Positions 18,545-29,473 of a stretch of DNA of 64,000 bases are shown piece after piece. How positions within the stretch are numbered: position 1 is the stretch's first letter; every line of letters starts with the position of its first letter. The position numbers and the translations under genes were made by a program. The stretch is from Prosthecobacter algae (GTDB lineage Bacteria; Verrucomicrobiota; Verrucomicrobiia; Verrucomicrobiales; Verrucomicrobiaceae): the NCBI RefSeq assembly GCF_039542385.1, contig NZ_BAABIA010000004.1:496001-560000 (forward strand). Direction: 5' to 3'. The notes under the pieces are model-generated. The model saw nothing but the letters and a program-made list of their open reading frames with translations. It did no database searches and was not told the origin of the DNA.

Positions 18545-19960
18545 ATGACCTCTCCTTTCAACCGTCGCCAGTTTTTGAAGACCACCTCCAGCGGTTTTGG
18601 TTACCTCGCCTTTGCCGCGTTGGCTCAGCAGCAAGCCCTTCGCGCCAGCGCCCCCTTGGCCGCCAAGAGCCCGCATTTTGCCCCGAGGGCCAAGCATGTG
18701 ATCTTCCTCTGCATGCAGGGGGCTCCCTCGCATGTGGACCTTCTGGATTACAAACCCAAGCTGGCGACCGATGACGGCAAGGCCGCACCCTCGATTGCCG
18801 GACGTTACGGGCAGGCCAAGCTCATGGGCTCGCCCTGGAAATTTAGCCAGCATGGCAAGAGCGGCCTGTGGGTCTCTGAGCTGCTGCCGCATCTGGCCAA
18901 ACAGGCCGATGACCTCTGTGTCATCAACTCCATGGCCACGGACCTTCCAGCCCACCCGCAGGCCTTCACCCAGTTGCACACAGGTACAACGCAATTTGTT
19001 AGGCCTTCGTTGGGCTCATGGGCCTTGTATGGCCTGGGCACGCAGAATGAGAATCTGCCGGGCTTCATCACCATCAATCCGCCGGGCAATGCCACCCGCA
19101 GCTACGGCAGTGCCTTTCTGCCCGCCATTTATCAGGGCACCAAGATCGGCGGCAATGCCGGCCCAGGCGGTGGTGCCTTGGCGCGCCGTTTCGGTGCCGG
19201 TGGCGCGGACCAGGCCTCCATCGCTAACATCAAAAACAACCGTTACACCACCGAGGCCCAGCGTACGCAGATGGATCTGGTGCAGTCGCTGAACAAGGCC
19301 CGCATGGCCCAGGATGGCGGCGTCAGCGCCGAGGTGGAAGGCGTCATCGAATCTTACGAACTCGCCTTCCGCATGCAGGCGGAGGTGCCCAAGGTGCTCG
19401 ACCTCAGTCAGGAAACGACCGCCACTAAGGAGCTGTACGGCATCGAAAACGAAACCACGGCCACCTTTGGCAAGCAGTGCCTCATGGCACGCAAGCTGGT
19501 CGAAGCAGGAGTCCGTTTCATCGAAATCACCCATGGCAACTGGGATCAGCATTTCAATCTCAAGGCCGCCCTGGAGCGCAACTGCGACGCCATCGACAAA
19601 CCCGTGGCCGGGCTGCTGCAGGACCTCCGCCAGCGTGGCCTGCTGAAGGACACCCTGGTCATCTGGGGTGGTGAATTTGGCCGCACCCCGCACAGCCAGG
19701 GCGAGGACGGCCGCGACCACAACAACAAGGGCTTCACCATGTGGATGGCCGGCGGCGGCGTGAAGGGCGGCATGAACTACGGCAAGACCGACGAGTACGG
19801 TTACGAAGCGGTCGAAAACAAAATGCACATCCACGACTGGCACGCCACCGTCCTGCACCTGATGGGCCTGGATCACGAAAAACTCACCTACCGCTATGCC
19901 GGTCGCGACTTCCGCCTCACCGATGTCTATGGCACTGTGGCCAAGGAAATCCTGGCCTAG
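18545..19960 (+). CDS. DUF1501 protein with twin-arginine signal
   Basis: This 471-residue protein opens with a twin-arginine export signal, NRRQFLKTTSSGFGYLAFAA, so it is folded before export. The rest fits the DUF1501 family, which has an alkaline-phosphatase/sulfatase-like fold: GAPSHVDLLDYKP near the N-terminus, MATDLPAHPQAF, and WGGEFGRTPHSQGEDGRDH near the C-terminus, with histidines and aspartates in positions that could bind metal. The function is not established. It follows the DUF1549/DUF1553 gene with 32 bases between and probably shares its transcript. Confidence 0.93.
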   Translation: MTSPFNRRQFLKTTSSGFGYLAFAALAQQQALRASAPLAAKSPHFAPRAKHVIFLCMQGAPSHVDLLDYKPKLATDDGKAAPSIAGRYGQAKLMGSPWKFSQHGKSGLWVSELLPHLAKQADDLCVINSMATDLPAHPQAFTQLHTGTTQFVRPSLGSWALYGLGTQNENLPGFITINPPGNATRSYGSAFLPAIYQGTKIGGNAGPGGGALARRFGAGGADQASIANIKNNRYTTEAQRTQMDLVQSLNKARMAQDGGVSAEVEGVIESYELAFRMQAEVPKVLDLSQETTATKELYGIENETTATFGKQCLMARKLVEAGVRFIEITHGNWDQHFNLKAALERNCDAIDKPVAGLLQDLRQRGLLKDTLVIWGGEFGRTPHSQGEDGRDHNNKGFTMWMAGGGVKGGMNYGKTDEYGYEAVENKMHIHDWHATVLHLMGLDHEKLTYRYAGRDFRLTDVYGTVAKEILA

Positions 19961-20023
19961 CGCCATGCTGTACTTCCTGCATCGCGGATTTGTCCTTTCG
20001 TTTTCCCGTCCTACACTGCGGCG

Positions 20024-21145
20024 ATGACGTTGCAAGACATCGGCTGGAATGCCGCCTTCGAAGAAGCCTTTGCTCCCTACCTCAAACAGGGCTGGGTGCC
20101 CGCGCGCCTGACCCGCGACAACAAGATCACCTATGGGGCCCTCGTCGGCGATGGAGACGAGTTCGAGGCCGTCATGTGCGGCAAAGTTTACCATGATGCC
20201 GAAACCGATGCGGACCTCCCTGCCGTGGGCGACTGGGTGGCGCTGGAGGTGGGCCATGAGGACCAGGAGCACGTCATCCGTGCCCGCCTGCCGCGCCAGA
20301 CCTGCTTCTCTCGCAAGATGGCCGGCAAAAGCACCGAAGAGCAGGTCATCGCCGCCAATGTGGATGTCGTCGTCGTCGTCACGGATGCAGGCACCGATTT
20401 CAGCCTGCGGCGCATGGAACGCTACTTCACCATCATCGCGCGCAGCGGGGCCAAGGCCGTCGTCCTCGTCAACAAGTCCGACCTCTACGAAAAGGAAGAC
20501 AACGAAGACGCGGCGGCACAAATCCGCGCCCTCAATCCCGAGGCCGATGTCCACATCACCTGCGCCACCAAAAAACGCAGCCTGTCCGTCCTGCGCCAGT
20601 ACTTGAAAAAAGGCCAGACCGTGACTCTCATCGGCTCCAGCGGCGTGGGCAAATCCTCCGTGCTCAATCAGCTTCTCGGGGACGAATACCAGTGGACCGA
20701 TGATGTCAACGAACTCACCGGCAAAGGCCGCCATACCACCACGGCGCGGGAGCTCATCATCCTGCCGAAAGGCGGCATCCTCATCGACAATCCAGGGATC
20801 AAAGAGATCCAGATGTGGACCAATGAAATCACCCTGCGGGAAGGTTTTGCCGATATCGAGCAGCTCGCCCTCCAGTGCAAGTTTGGCGACTGCAAGCACA
20901 GCAAGGACGCCGGATGCGCCATTCGTGCCGCCTTGGAGGCCGGCAAGCTGGATCCCGGCCGCTACGAAGGCTTCCTCAAACTGGACGATGAGATCGAAAA
21001 ACTGCGCCGCAGCCGCAAAAAACGCCAGATGACCGTCGAGCGTCGCTCCAAGCGCGAACTCCGCGCCCAGGTCCGCCAGTACGAAAAGCGCCGCGACCCC
21101 GATCACGAACTAGAGCCTCGAGAACGCCGCCAGGGTGGAAAATAG
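20024..21145 (+). CDS. rsgA: Ribosome small subunit-dependent GTPase A
   Basis: RsgA is a circularly permuted GTPase that checks late maturation of the 30S subunit. The 373-residue protein has an N-terminal OB-fold, then the permuted G motifs, NKSD (G4) before the P-loop G204-S-S-G-V-G-K-S211 (G1), and DNPGIKE (G3). A C-terminal zinc knuckle follows, seen as CKFGDCKHSKDAGC. The last 40 residues are very basic, suited to rRNA contact. Length and order are typical. It stands alone, 63 bases after the DUF1501 gene. Confidence 0.95.
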   Translation: MTLQDIGWNAAFEEAFAPYLKQGWVPARLTRDNKITYGALVGDGDEFEAVMCGKVYHDAETDADLPAVGDWVALEVGHEDQEHVIRARLPRQTCFSRKMAGKSTEEQVIAANVDVVVVVTDAGTDFSLRRMERYFTIIARSGAKAVVLVNKSDLYEKEDNEDAAAQIRALNPEADVHITCATKKRSLSVLRQYLKKGQTVTLIGSSGVGKSSVLNQLLGDEYQWTDDVNELTGKGRHTTTARELIILPKGGILIDNPGIKEIQMWTNEITLREGFADIEQLALQCKFGDCKHSKDAGCAIRAALEAGKLDPGRYEGFLKLDDEIEKLRRSRKKRQMTVERRSKRELRAQVRQYEKRRDPDHELEPRERRQGGK

Positions 21146-21242
21146 GCAATCTTTTGCGGCAGAAAAACCCTGCTATGTCGTTTTGAACATAGAGGTCCTG
21201 TCTTGACTCTCACTACGCCACCGTTGACTTTTCCCTTCACAC

Positions 21243-22244
<1,002 letters not shown>

Positions 22245-22307
22245 GCATGCGGCCCCAGTGACTCACCTCCCCGCCACGCTGCCTAAATCCGCAGCCTGAT
22301 CTCCCCC

Positions 22308-23219
22308 ATGTCTGCCACCACTCCTGACAACGATGAACAGCTCACCCGCATCCTCAAGCGGGTGCGCCGCATTGAGCTGATCACCCGTGGCATGGTTAAG
22401 GAGACCCTCGGCGGCCAGTACCACTCGCGTTTCAAAGGGCAGGGGATCGAGTTCGATGACTTCCGCGAATACCAGGCCGGTGACGACGTCCGCTTCCTGG
22501 ACTGGAACGTCACCGCCCGCATGGACGAGCCATTCGTCCGCAAATACATTGAGGAGCGCGAGCTCACCGTCATGCTCGTCGTGGATGTCAGCGGCTCCGG
22601 TGATTACGGCAGCCAGGAGGACAGCAAACGTGAACGCGCAGCGGAGGTCGCCGCCGTCTTCGCCTTCAGCGCCGTGCAAAATCAGGACAAGGTCGGCCTC
22701 ATCCTCGTCTCAGACCGGGTGGAGCATTACCTGCCAGCCCGCAAAGGCAGCGCCCACGCCTTGCGCATCCTGCGTGACATTCTGACCATCCAGCCTAAAA
22801 GCCGGAAAACCCAGCTCGCACCGGCGCTGGACCTTGCCCTGGAGCGCGTGGCCCATCGCGCCCTCGTCGTGGTGGTCTCAGACTTTTTGACGACTGACAC
22901 CGCCTGGGAAGCCAGCCTCCGCTCCGTGGCGGCCAAGCATGACGTCGTCGCCGCGCAGATCAGTGATCCCCGCGAATGGCAGTTGCCAGAGTCAGGCCGC
23001 ATCTGCCTGGAAGATCCAGAATCCGGGGAGCAGTTCATCGTCAATACCTCCCATCCCGCCGTCCGCCAGAAGTACGCCCAGGCCATCAGCGACCGCCAGG
23101 CCGCACTGACCCGCGTGCTGCGCAAAAACGGGGTCGAGCGCATCGATGTGCGCATGGATGACGACTACGCACCCGCCATGAAGGCCTACTTCCGGGCCCG
23201 CAGAAGGAGGAAGCGCTGA
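22308..23219 (+). CDS. DUF58 domain protein
   Basis: This 303-residue protein matches DUF58, a VWA-like family that accompanies MoxR. Recognisable blocks are SRFKGQGIEFDDFREYQ and GDDVRFLDWNVTARM, followed by a VWA-type motif VVDVSGSGDYG. It carries no membrane segment. Its stop overlaps the start of the next gene (TGATG at 23217), so the genes are translationally coupled. It is presumed to be the MoxR partner. Confidence 0.94.
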   Translation: MSATTPDNDEQLTRILKRVRRIELITRGMVKETLGGQYHSRFKGQGIEFDDFREYQAGDDVRFLDWNVTARMDEPFVRKYIEERELTVMLVVDVSGSGDYGSQEDSKRERAAEVAAVFAFSAVQNQDKVGLILVSDRVEHYLPARKGSAHALRILRDILTIQPKSRKTQLAPALDLALERVAHRALVVVVSDFLTTDTAWEASLRSVAAKHDVVAAQISDPREWQLPESGRICLEDPESGEQFIVNTSHPAVRQKYAQAISDRQAALTRVLRKNGVERIDVRMDDDYAPAMKAYFRARRRRKR

Positions 23220-23782
23220 TGACACGCTTTTTGTTAGCCCAGGCCCCCGCCGCCCCGCCGCCCCAGCCGCTTCCCCATCCGGATCTGCCGGAGGTCTTTC
23301 TGCCGCCCGTGCCCCCGCCACTCTGGATCTATGTCGTGGCCCTGGTCGCGCTTGTCGCTTTGCTATCCCTGGTTCTCTGGCTTCTTCTACGTCCCCGCCA
23401 GCCCGGATTGCCAGAGCCTAAACGGCCTTGGAAAAACGCCATGCAGGCCCTCAAGACCCTGTCTTCCAAGGCCCGCAGCCTGCCCCCCTCCGAGGTCAGC
23501 GCCCAGGTCTCCGAAATCCTGCGCCTTTACTTCATGGCGCGTTACCGCATCCCCGCACCCTTCCGCACCACCCAGGAGATCTTCCAGGAAAGCGGCACTC
23601 CGCTCCAGCAGCGCGTGCATAAATACGCAGCCCTAGCCTCCCTGTGGGATCAGCTTTCCTTTGCCCCCGTCCCTGCCTCTGAGGAGGAGTCCATGGAATT
23701 GCTGGCCAAGGCCATCACCGCCCTTGAGGAAGATGGGCCCGCCCAGCCCGCTGAACCGCAGCTACCATCCCGGTCTGAATGA
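23219..23782 (+). CDS. DUF4381-type single-pass membrane protein of the Bat operon
   Basis: The 187-residue product has a proline-rich N-terminus (PPPQPLPHPDLPEVFLPPVP), one membrane helix at about residues 38-61, then a helical domain (KNAMQALKTLSSKARSLP to the C-terminus) that fits the DUF4381 group found in MoxR/Bat clusters. It overlaps DUF58 upstream and the VWA gene downstream by four bases at each end (TGATG and ATGA), so its expression is tied to both. Function unknown; probably an assembly partner of the VWA proteins. Confidence 0.8.
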   Translation: MTRFLLAQAPAAPPPQPLPHPDLPEVFLPPVPPPLWIYVVALVALVALLSLVLWLLLRPRQPGLPEPKRPWKNAMQALKTLSSKARSLPPSEVSAQVSEILRLYFMARYRIPAPFRTTQEIFQESGTPLQQRVHKYAALASLWDQLSFAPVPASEEESMELLAKAITALEEDGPAQPAEPQLPSRSE

Positions 23783-24804
23783 ACATTCCTTTTCTGACTG
23801 ACATCATCCTGGGCCGGTGGGAGTGGCTTCTGGCCCTGCTCCTCCTGCCTCTCATGATGTGGTGGCGCGGTCGCATTGGCAAAGCGCCCGCCGTGGCCTT
23901 CCCCACCGCCTTCATCCTGCGGGACCTCGGTTTCAAGGCCAAGTCCACTTCCGGCGGCCTCACCTTTGGCTTGGTCCTTCTCAGCCTCGCTGCCGCTATC
24001 ATCGCCCTGGCCCGGCCCCAGAAGGTCACTTCCCATGAGGAGGACAATACCGAAGGCATCGCCATCTGCCTCACCGTGGACGTATCCCTTTCCATGCTGA
24101 TCGAGGACTTTTACATCGGCGGCTCACCTGTGAATCGCCTCACGGCAGCCAAGCGCGTGATGCGGGATTTCATCCGGGGCCGCAAGAGCGACCGCGTCGG
24201 CATCGTCGCCTTTGCCGGGGCCCCCTATCAGCCCTGCCCGCTGACCCTAGATCACGAATGGCTCGAATCGAATCTCGACCGCGTCCAGACTGGCGTCATG
24301 GAAGACGGCACGGCCATCGGCTCCGGCCTCGCTGCCGCCTCCCGCCGTCTGGACAAGGAGACCGTGCCCAGCAAGGTCATCATCCTTCTCACCGATGGGG
24401 CAAACAACAGTGGCAAGCTCAGCCCTCTCGATGCTGCCAAGCTCGCCGCCACGCTGAACCAGAAGATCTACACCATCGCCATCGGCACCCCCGGCGTTCA
24501 CCGCATTCCGCTTCCCGATGGCCGCGTCATCACCAGCGGCCGGCAGGAGTTTGATGAAGGCACCCTTCAGGAAGTCGCCCGCATAGGCAGCGGCAGCTTT
24601 TACATGGCCCAGGATCTCACCGCCCTGAAAGGCATCTTTGAAACCATCGATGCGCTTGAAAAGACCGAGATCAAACGCCGCAGCATCTCTGAAACGGAAG
24701 AGCTGTTTTTCTATCCTGCTGCCCTCGCCGCCGTCCTCCTCGCCTTGGCCCTGCTCCTGCGCCTCACCCTCCTGAATGCCGCCCCCGTCGCGGTGGCCAC
24801 CTGA
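23779..24804 (+). CDS. batA: BatA-like VWA membrane protein
   Basis: This 341-residue protein has N-terminal membrane helices (about 13-30 and 61-79), a VWA domain with an intact metal-binding motif D101-V-S103-L-S105 and T in the LLTDGANNSG loop, and a C-terminal membrane helix near residues 312-332. That is the BatA layout, with the VWA domain in the periplasm. Bat proteins are associated with stress tolerance in several bacteria, but the mechanism is unclear. The start overlaps the preceding stop. Confidence 0.88.
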   Translation: MNIPFLTDIILGRWEWLLALLLLPLMMWWRGRIGKAPAVAFPTAFILRDLGFKAKSTSGGLTFGLVLLSLAAAIIALARPQKVTSHEEDNTEGIAICLTVDVSLSMLIEDFYIGGSPVNRLTAAKRVMRDFIRGRKSDRVGIVAFAGAPYQPCPLTLDHEWLESNLDRVQTGVMEDGTAIGSGLAAASRRLDKETVPSKVIILLTDGANNSGKLSPLDAAKLAATLNQKIYTIAIGTPGVHRIPLPDGRVITSGRQEFDEGTLQEVARIGSGSFYMAQDLTALKGIFETIDALEKTEIKRRSISETEELFFYPAALAAVLLALALLLRLTLLNAAPVAVAT

Positions 24805-24813
24805 TTTCATTCC

Positions 24814-26775
24814 ATGACTTTTGCCTCTCCAGATCTGCTCTACTACCTGCTCGGGCTGCCCGTGCTGGTGGCCTTGCGCCTCTGGTCAGGCTGGCGTGCC
24901 GGGCGGATCGTCGAAAAGATGACTGCCCCCCGCCTGCGTCCGCAGTTGCTGGTCGGAGTTTCCGCCGCCCGTGCTGGCATCATCTTCACCCTTCAGCTCC
25001 TGGCCCTCGCCTGCTTCATCTTCGCCATCGCCCAGCCTCGCTGGGGCGAGGACAAGGTCACCCAGATCGAGTCCGGGAGAAACATTATCATCGCTCTGGA
25101 TACCTCCCGCTCCATGCTGGCGAATGACGTCACGCCTGATCGCATCACCCGCGCCAAGCTGGCCGCCCAGGATGTCCTCAATTCGTTAAAAACAGACCGC
25201 GTCGGCCTCATCGCCTTCTCGGGCAATGCCTACCTCCAGGCCCCCCTCACCACGGATCACGAGGCCGTCGTGGAGGCCATTCAGTCGCTCGACTTCACCT
25301 CCGTGCCCAGGGGCGGCAGCGAAATCTCCAAGGCCCTGAAACTGGCCATGGAAACCTTTGAAAAAAATCCCGCTCGCAATCACGGTCTCATCCTCTTCAG
25401 CGATGGTGGCGAGCCCGATGCCCAGGTGCGCGAATACGCCCAGCAGGCGGCCAAAAAGAACATCCTCATCCTCACCGTCGGCGTCGGCACGGAGGCTGGC
25501 TCGCTCATCCCTGATCCCGATCCTGACCGCCAGGGCGACTACGTGCGCGACCGCAGCGGCAATGTGGTGAAGACCACCCTCCAGGGAGCTGTGCTTCAGG
25601 AAGTGGCCACGGCCACCCGAGGCCGATATCTAAAGCTTGGCTCTCAGCCCCTGGCCGCTACGGTCGTGCGGGATCTCCTCTCCGCCCTCCAGGCCCAGGC
25701 TAATGAAGCCAAACAACTCGTCAAACCCATCGAACGTTTTCAGTGGCCGTTGTCTATGGGTGTATTGTTTCTTATGATCGCGTGGTTCCTCCGTCCTTCC
25801 CCCGCTCGGCGTCAGCCTGCGCTGGCCTTCTCCCTGGTTCTCTTCGGCCTCTTTGCCGAAAGCGCCCCCGCTGCTCAGCAGTCACCCCTGTGGGCCGCTC
25901 TGTTTAACCGCACCGAGGTCGACCCCAAAGCCGCCGAGGAAGCCATGAAAAAGGGCAACCACAAACAGGCTGCCGAACTCTTTGGCAAGTTGCTTGCGGA
26001 GGGCAGCCTCCCGCCCGACTTGCGTCATCGTTATGCTCAAGCCTTGGGTTATGCCACCCACCAGCTCAAGGACTATGATCGCGCTGTCGGCGCCTTCAGC
26101 CAGGCTTTGGAATCAGGCGAGCCCCAGGTGCAAAAGCAGGCCCACCAGGGCCTCGCTCACAGCCTTTATGATCAGGGGGATCGCTCACTCGCCAAGCAGC
26201 CCAAATTCACCCTCAAGGCCTGGCGCGATGCCGTGAAGCATTTTGATGCCATTCTGAAAATGGACCCCGAAAACAAGCCAGTCCTTGAGAACCGCGAGTT
26301 CATCAAAAAGCGCGTCGTCGAGCTGCAAAAGAAACTTGATGAGGAAGAGGAGCAAAAGGGCGACAAAGGTAAAAAAGGCGACAAGAAGAAAGGCAAAAAA
26401 GGCCAGAAGGGCGAGGAAGGGGAAGAGGGTGAGGAGGAAGAAGGCGACTCTGGCGAGGAAGGCGATCAGGACGGCGAAGGCAAGAAGGACAAGGACCTCA
26501 GCCGCAAGGAAAGCCTCGGCAAACAGAAGGGTGAAAAGAAAGAGGTGGCACTGCCTGAAGGTGAGCTGAAAGCGGCTAAAGAAGGTGACCCCAAAGATAA
26601 GGAAAAAGAAGCCCTGTTGGCCAAGGAGATCGAGGCTGCTGAAAACGAGAAGGACGATGCCACTGGCTTCAGCCGCAATGAGGCCCGCTCCTTCCTCCGC
26701 TCATATGCCGACGACCAAAAAAGAGCCCTGATCTTGCGCCCGCGTGATCCGGCAGTGAATGGCAAGGACTGGTAA
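24814..26775 (+). CDS. batB: BatB-like VWA protein fused to BatC-like TPR domain
   Basis: The 653-residue protein begins like BatB: membrane helices at about 8-25 and 52-72, a VWA domain with D96-T-S98-R-S100 and the SDGGEPDA loop, and a membrane helix near 308-325. It continues into a second membrane or signal-like segment and TPR-type helices (about residues 380-510), then an extremely charged low-complexity region of Lys, Glu and Gly (about 515-620). In many bacteria the TPR part is a separate gene, batC; here one ORF carries both. No frameshift is seen. Confidence 0.85.
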   Translation: MTFASPDLLYYLLGLPVLVALRLWSGWRAGRIVEKMTAPRLRPQLLVGVSAARAGIIFTLQLLALACFIFAIAQPRWGEDKVTQIESGRNIIIALDTSRSMLANDVTPDRITRAKLAAQDVLNSLKTDRVGLIAFSGNAYLQAPLTTDHEAVVEAIQSLDFTSVPRGGSEISKALKLAMETFEKNPARNHGLILFSDGGEPDAQVREYAQQAAKKNILILTVGVGTEAGSLIPDPDPDRQGDYVRDRSGNVVKTTLQGAVLQEVATATRGRYLKLGSQPLAATVVRDLLSALQAQANEAKQLVKPIERFQWPLSMGVLFLMIAWFLRPSPARRQPALAFSLVLFGLFAESAPAAQQSPLWAALFNRTEVDPKAAEEAMKKGNHKQAAELFGKLLAEGSLPPDLRHRYAQALGYATHQLKDYDRAVGAFSQALESGEPQVQKQAHQGLAHSLYDQGDRSLAKQPKFTLKAWRDAVKHFDAILKMDPENKPVLENREFIKKRVVELQKKLDEEEEQKGDKGKKGDKKKGKKGQKGEEGEEGEEEEGDSGEEGDQDGEGKKDKDLSRKESLGKQKGEKKEVALPEGELKAAKEGDPKDKEKEALLAKEIEAAENEKDDATGFSRNEARSFLRSYADDQKRALILRPRDPAVNGKDW

Positions 26776-26787
26776 CTGGAAACGAAC

Positions 26788-29367
26788 ATGATGGGACCCA
26801 TGACAAAAGTGATTTGCGAATCGTCTTCAGCCTTGCGGCTGCTGGCTTTCTGTTGGCTGGCCCTCACCGGCATTTCGCATGCCGCCACTGTGCGTGCCTA
26901 CATTCAGCCAGACAAGGCCCGGCCCAACCAGATCGTGACTTACGTCATCGCCATTCAGGACGGCAGCATCCAGAGTGTTCCAGAGCTTCGCCTGCCACTG
27001 CAGATCGTCCAGCGCACGAATGTCTCACCCTCTCAGCAGATGAGCCTGGATAGCACAGGCCGCCGCAGTCTTTCTACCCAGCTTACTTGGGGTGTCGCAG
27101 CTTCAGAGCCAGGGGAGTTTGTCATTCCCTCGCAGATTCTCAGCATTGATGGCCAGGAGGTCTCTACCAACGAGGTCAAGCTCATCGTCGAGGCCGGCTC
27201 CAGCCTCGGCGGCCCCGGCAGTGGCGAAGATGCCAATCAGCCCATCCTCCAGATCGAACTGGGTAAAAAGGAAATCTACCAGGGCGAGGTCATGCCCCTG
27301 ACCTGCAGTCTTTACGTCCCGCGTCAGACCCAGATCCGCCGTCTCGGCCTCATTGACATTGTGAAGAGCGATTTCGCCATCGCTCGTTTCCCTCAGCAGA
27401 GCGATCAGACCATGACCGTCATTGATGGCGTGGGTTACATCGTCTACACCTTTCGTAGCACGCTTTCCTCCCTTCGCGCTGGTGATCTCAAGGTAGGCCC
27501 GGCCTCGCTCGAAATGCTGGTGGAAGTCCCCGTCGAAGGTGGCCCTCAGATGGACCGCCGTCTGCCCCCGGGGTTTCCCCAGGTGTACTTTGGCGTGCAG
27601 ACGGAACCTCGGAAGTTGGTCGTAAAAAGCCCCCAGGTCTCTCTCAAGGTTCTGCCTCTCCCGACTGAGGGCAAGCCCGCCAGCTTCAGCGGTGCCGTCG
27701 GTGATTTCGCTCTCAGCGCAACCGCCACTCCTACCGAATTGACCGTGGGCGATCCCGTGGCCGTGGAGCTCCTGGTGGAGGGGACCGGAAATTTCGATGC
27801 CCTCACCACGCCTGCCCTCACACTTCCCAGTGGCTGGAAAACCTATCCGCCCAAGCGCTACAACGTCGAGGGGCAGCTCGATCAAAACCAGGTGCCCACC
27901 CTTGAACGCAAAATTGGTTATTCTCAGGTCTTCATACCAGAGGCCGTTCACACCGCCCTGCCTCCCTTTGAGATGAGCTACTTCAGCTCTTCGAAAAAGC
28001 AGTACATCACCCTCCGCACCGAGGCCATCCCGCTGAACATGAAGCCCGCTGCGCCCACGGCCACCACGGAGGCTACCACCGGCACTGCTGGTGCTACTGC
28101 TCCCGTGCCACCTCCCGTGCTGGATCCCCAGCCCGACATCACGGACATCGTCATCAAGCCCTCCCCACAGTCCCGCTGGCTCGCCCCCACCAGCACCCTT
28201 CTCATTCGCAGTTCCTCCTTCTGGACCTTGCAGGCCCTGCCTGTGGGCCTGGTCCTTCTGGCCGGCATCCTTGCCATCACCCACCGACGTCGCCAGGCGC
28301 GTATGGCGGGCAGGGCAGGGGAGATCCGCGCTGCCTGGGCTGCCTTTGAGAGCGGCCATTCCTCCGATGCAGACTTCCTTCGCCAAGCCGCCCAGTTCAT
28401 CCATGTGGCCGAGGCCGGTCACCCTGTGGAGGATCCCGGCCTCAAGGCCATTCTAAACCGATACGAAACCTCCAATTTTACCGGCACCGGGGCTACGCCA
28501 CTCCCTGCGACAGAACGCCGCCAAATCACCGAAGCCCTCAGCCGCCTTTTCAAACAGGTGATTGCCAAAGTCAGCCTGCTTGCCCTCATCGGCCTCCTCG
28601 CTTGCTCCAGCATCCAGGCCCAGACGGCCACACCAGCGGCCACCTCTCCCGACGATATTTATCGCGAGGCCCTAGCGGAAATGGACAAAGGCAACTTTGC
28701 TCGCGCCCAGTACCTCGCCGAATCCTTGGTGAAAAAGAAGCCGCCACAGCTCAGCCCGGAAGTCTTCCAGCTCATCGGCCATGCGCGCTACCGCCAGGAT
28801 GATCTAGGCCGTGCCGTACTCTGGTATCAGCGTGCCCACCTCTTTGACCCCCGCGGCCCTGAACTTCGGCAGAATCTCCTGCACCTCCATGAGCGTCTCC
28901 GTTTTCTCTCCTTTACTGTGAAATCGCCTTTGGCCGAGTGGAGCCTCTGGCTCACCCCCAATGAATGGGCTATCCTCGCCTCAGTGGGATTCTGGTTGGT
29001 CGCCCTCGCCATTCTCTGGCGCATCCTCGCTGGGCGTCGCGCCATCGGCGGGGCTATTACCCTCTCTGTTCTGGGTTTGCTCCTCTTCCTCCCCGCTGCC
29101 TCCATGGCCGCGATCCGCCCCGAGGGTGTGGAGCGCGTCCATGATATCTCCATCGTCACGGTCCCCGAGGTGAAGGCCTACACTGCCGCCACCGTCACCT
29201 CCGGCACCGTCATGGATCTGCCTCCAGGTTCCCAGGTCCGTGTTTTGGAAAAGCGCAGCACTTGGACCTATGTGGAGATTCCTTCCGGCACCGAAACCCT
29301 GCGCGGCTGGGTGGAAGGCGGGGCTCTCACACCCTTGTGGATTTGGGATGAGGCGCTGGTGCCTTAA
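26788..29367 (+). CDS. batD: BatD-like protein fused to TPR and SH3 (BatE-like) domains
   Basis: The 859-residue protein has a signal peptide (a second ATG at 26800 is an alternative start), then a series of beta-sandwich domains of the BatD type (AYIQPDKARPNQIVTYVI, LELLVEGTGNFDALTTPAL equivalents to about residue 430), a membrane helix around 480-497, a short cytoplasmic-type helical segment, a second membrane/signal-like segment, two TPR-like repeats (about 620-700), two further membrane helices and a C-terminal SH3-like domain (VTSGTVMDLPPGSQVRVLE). TPR plus SH3 is the BatE layout, so the gene appears to be a BatD-BatE fusion and completes the Bat operon. Confidence 0.82.
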   Translation: MMGPMTKVICESSSALRLLAFCWLALTGISHAATVRAYIQPDKARPNQIVTYVIAIQDGSIQSVPELRLPLQIVQRTNVSPSQQMSLDSTGRRSLSTQLTWGVAASEPGEFVIPSQILSIDGQEVSTNEVKLIVEAGSSLGGPGSGEDANQPILQIELGKKEIYQGEVMPLTCSLYVPRQTQIRRLGLIDIVKSDFAIARFPQQSDQTMTVIDGVGYIVYTFRSTLSSLRAGDLKVGPASLEMLVEVPVEGGPQMDRRLPPGFPQVYFGVQTEPRKLVVKSPQVSLKVLPLPTEGKPASFSGAVGDFALSATATPTELTVGDPVAVELLVEGTGNFDALTTPALTLPSGWKTYPPKRYNVEGQLDQNQVPTLERKIGYSQVFIPEAVHTALPPFEMSYFSSSKKQYITLRTEAIPLNMKPAAPTATTEATTGTAGATAPVPPPVLDPQPDITDIVIKPSPQSRWLAPTSTLLIRSSSFWTLQALPVGLVLLAGILAITHRRRQARMAGRAGEIRAAWAAFESGHSSDADFLRQAAQFIHVAEAGHPVEDPGLKAILNRYETSNFTGTGATPLPATERRQITEALSRLFKQVIAKVSLLALIGLLACSSIQAQTATPAATSPDDIYREALAEMDKGNFARAQYLAESLVKKKPPQLSPEVFQLIGHARYRQDDLGRAVLWYQRAHLFDPRGPELRQNLLHLHERLRFLSFTVKSPLAEWSLWLTPNEWAILASVGFWLVALAILWRILAGRRAIGGAITLSVLGLLLFLPAASMAAIRPEGVERVHDISIVTVPEVKAYTAATVTSGTVMDLPPGSQVRVLEKRSTWTYVEIPSGTETLRGWVEGGALTPLWIWDEALVP

Positions 29368-29473
29368 AAATATCGGATCGGGCAAGGAATAACCCTCGCA
29401 CTGAGTACTCTGATCAATAGGCGGCCACGATACCGGGGCTGCTTTTTCAAACTCAATTCTCTACCACCCCATC

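Noticed and set aside
19016..21106. A 696-codon - strand frame opposite DUF1501 and rsgA
   Set aside because: It spans two unrelated, well-supported + strand genes and has no domain of its own.
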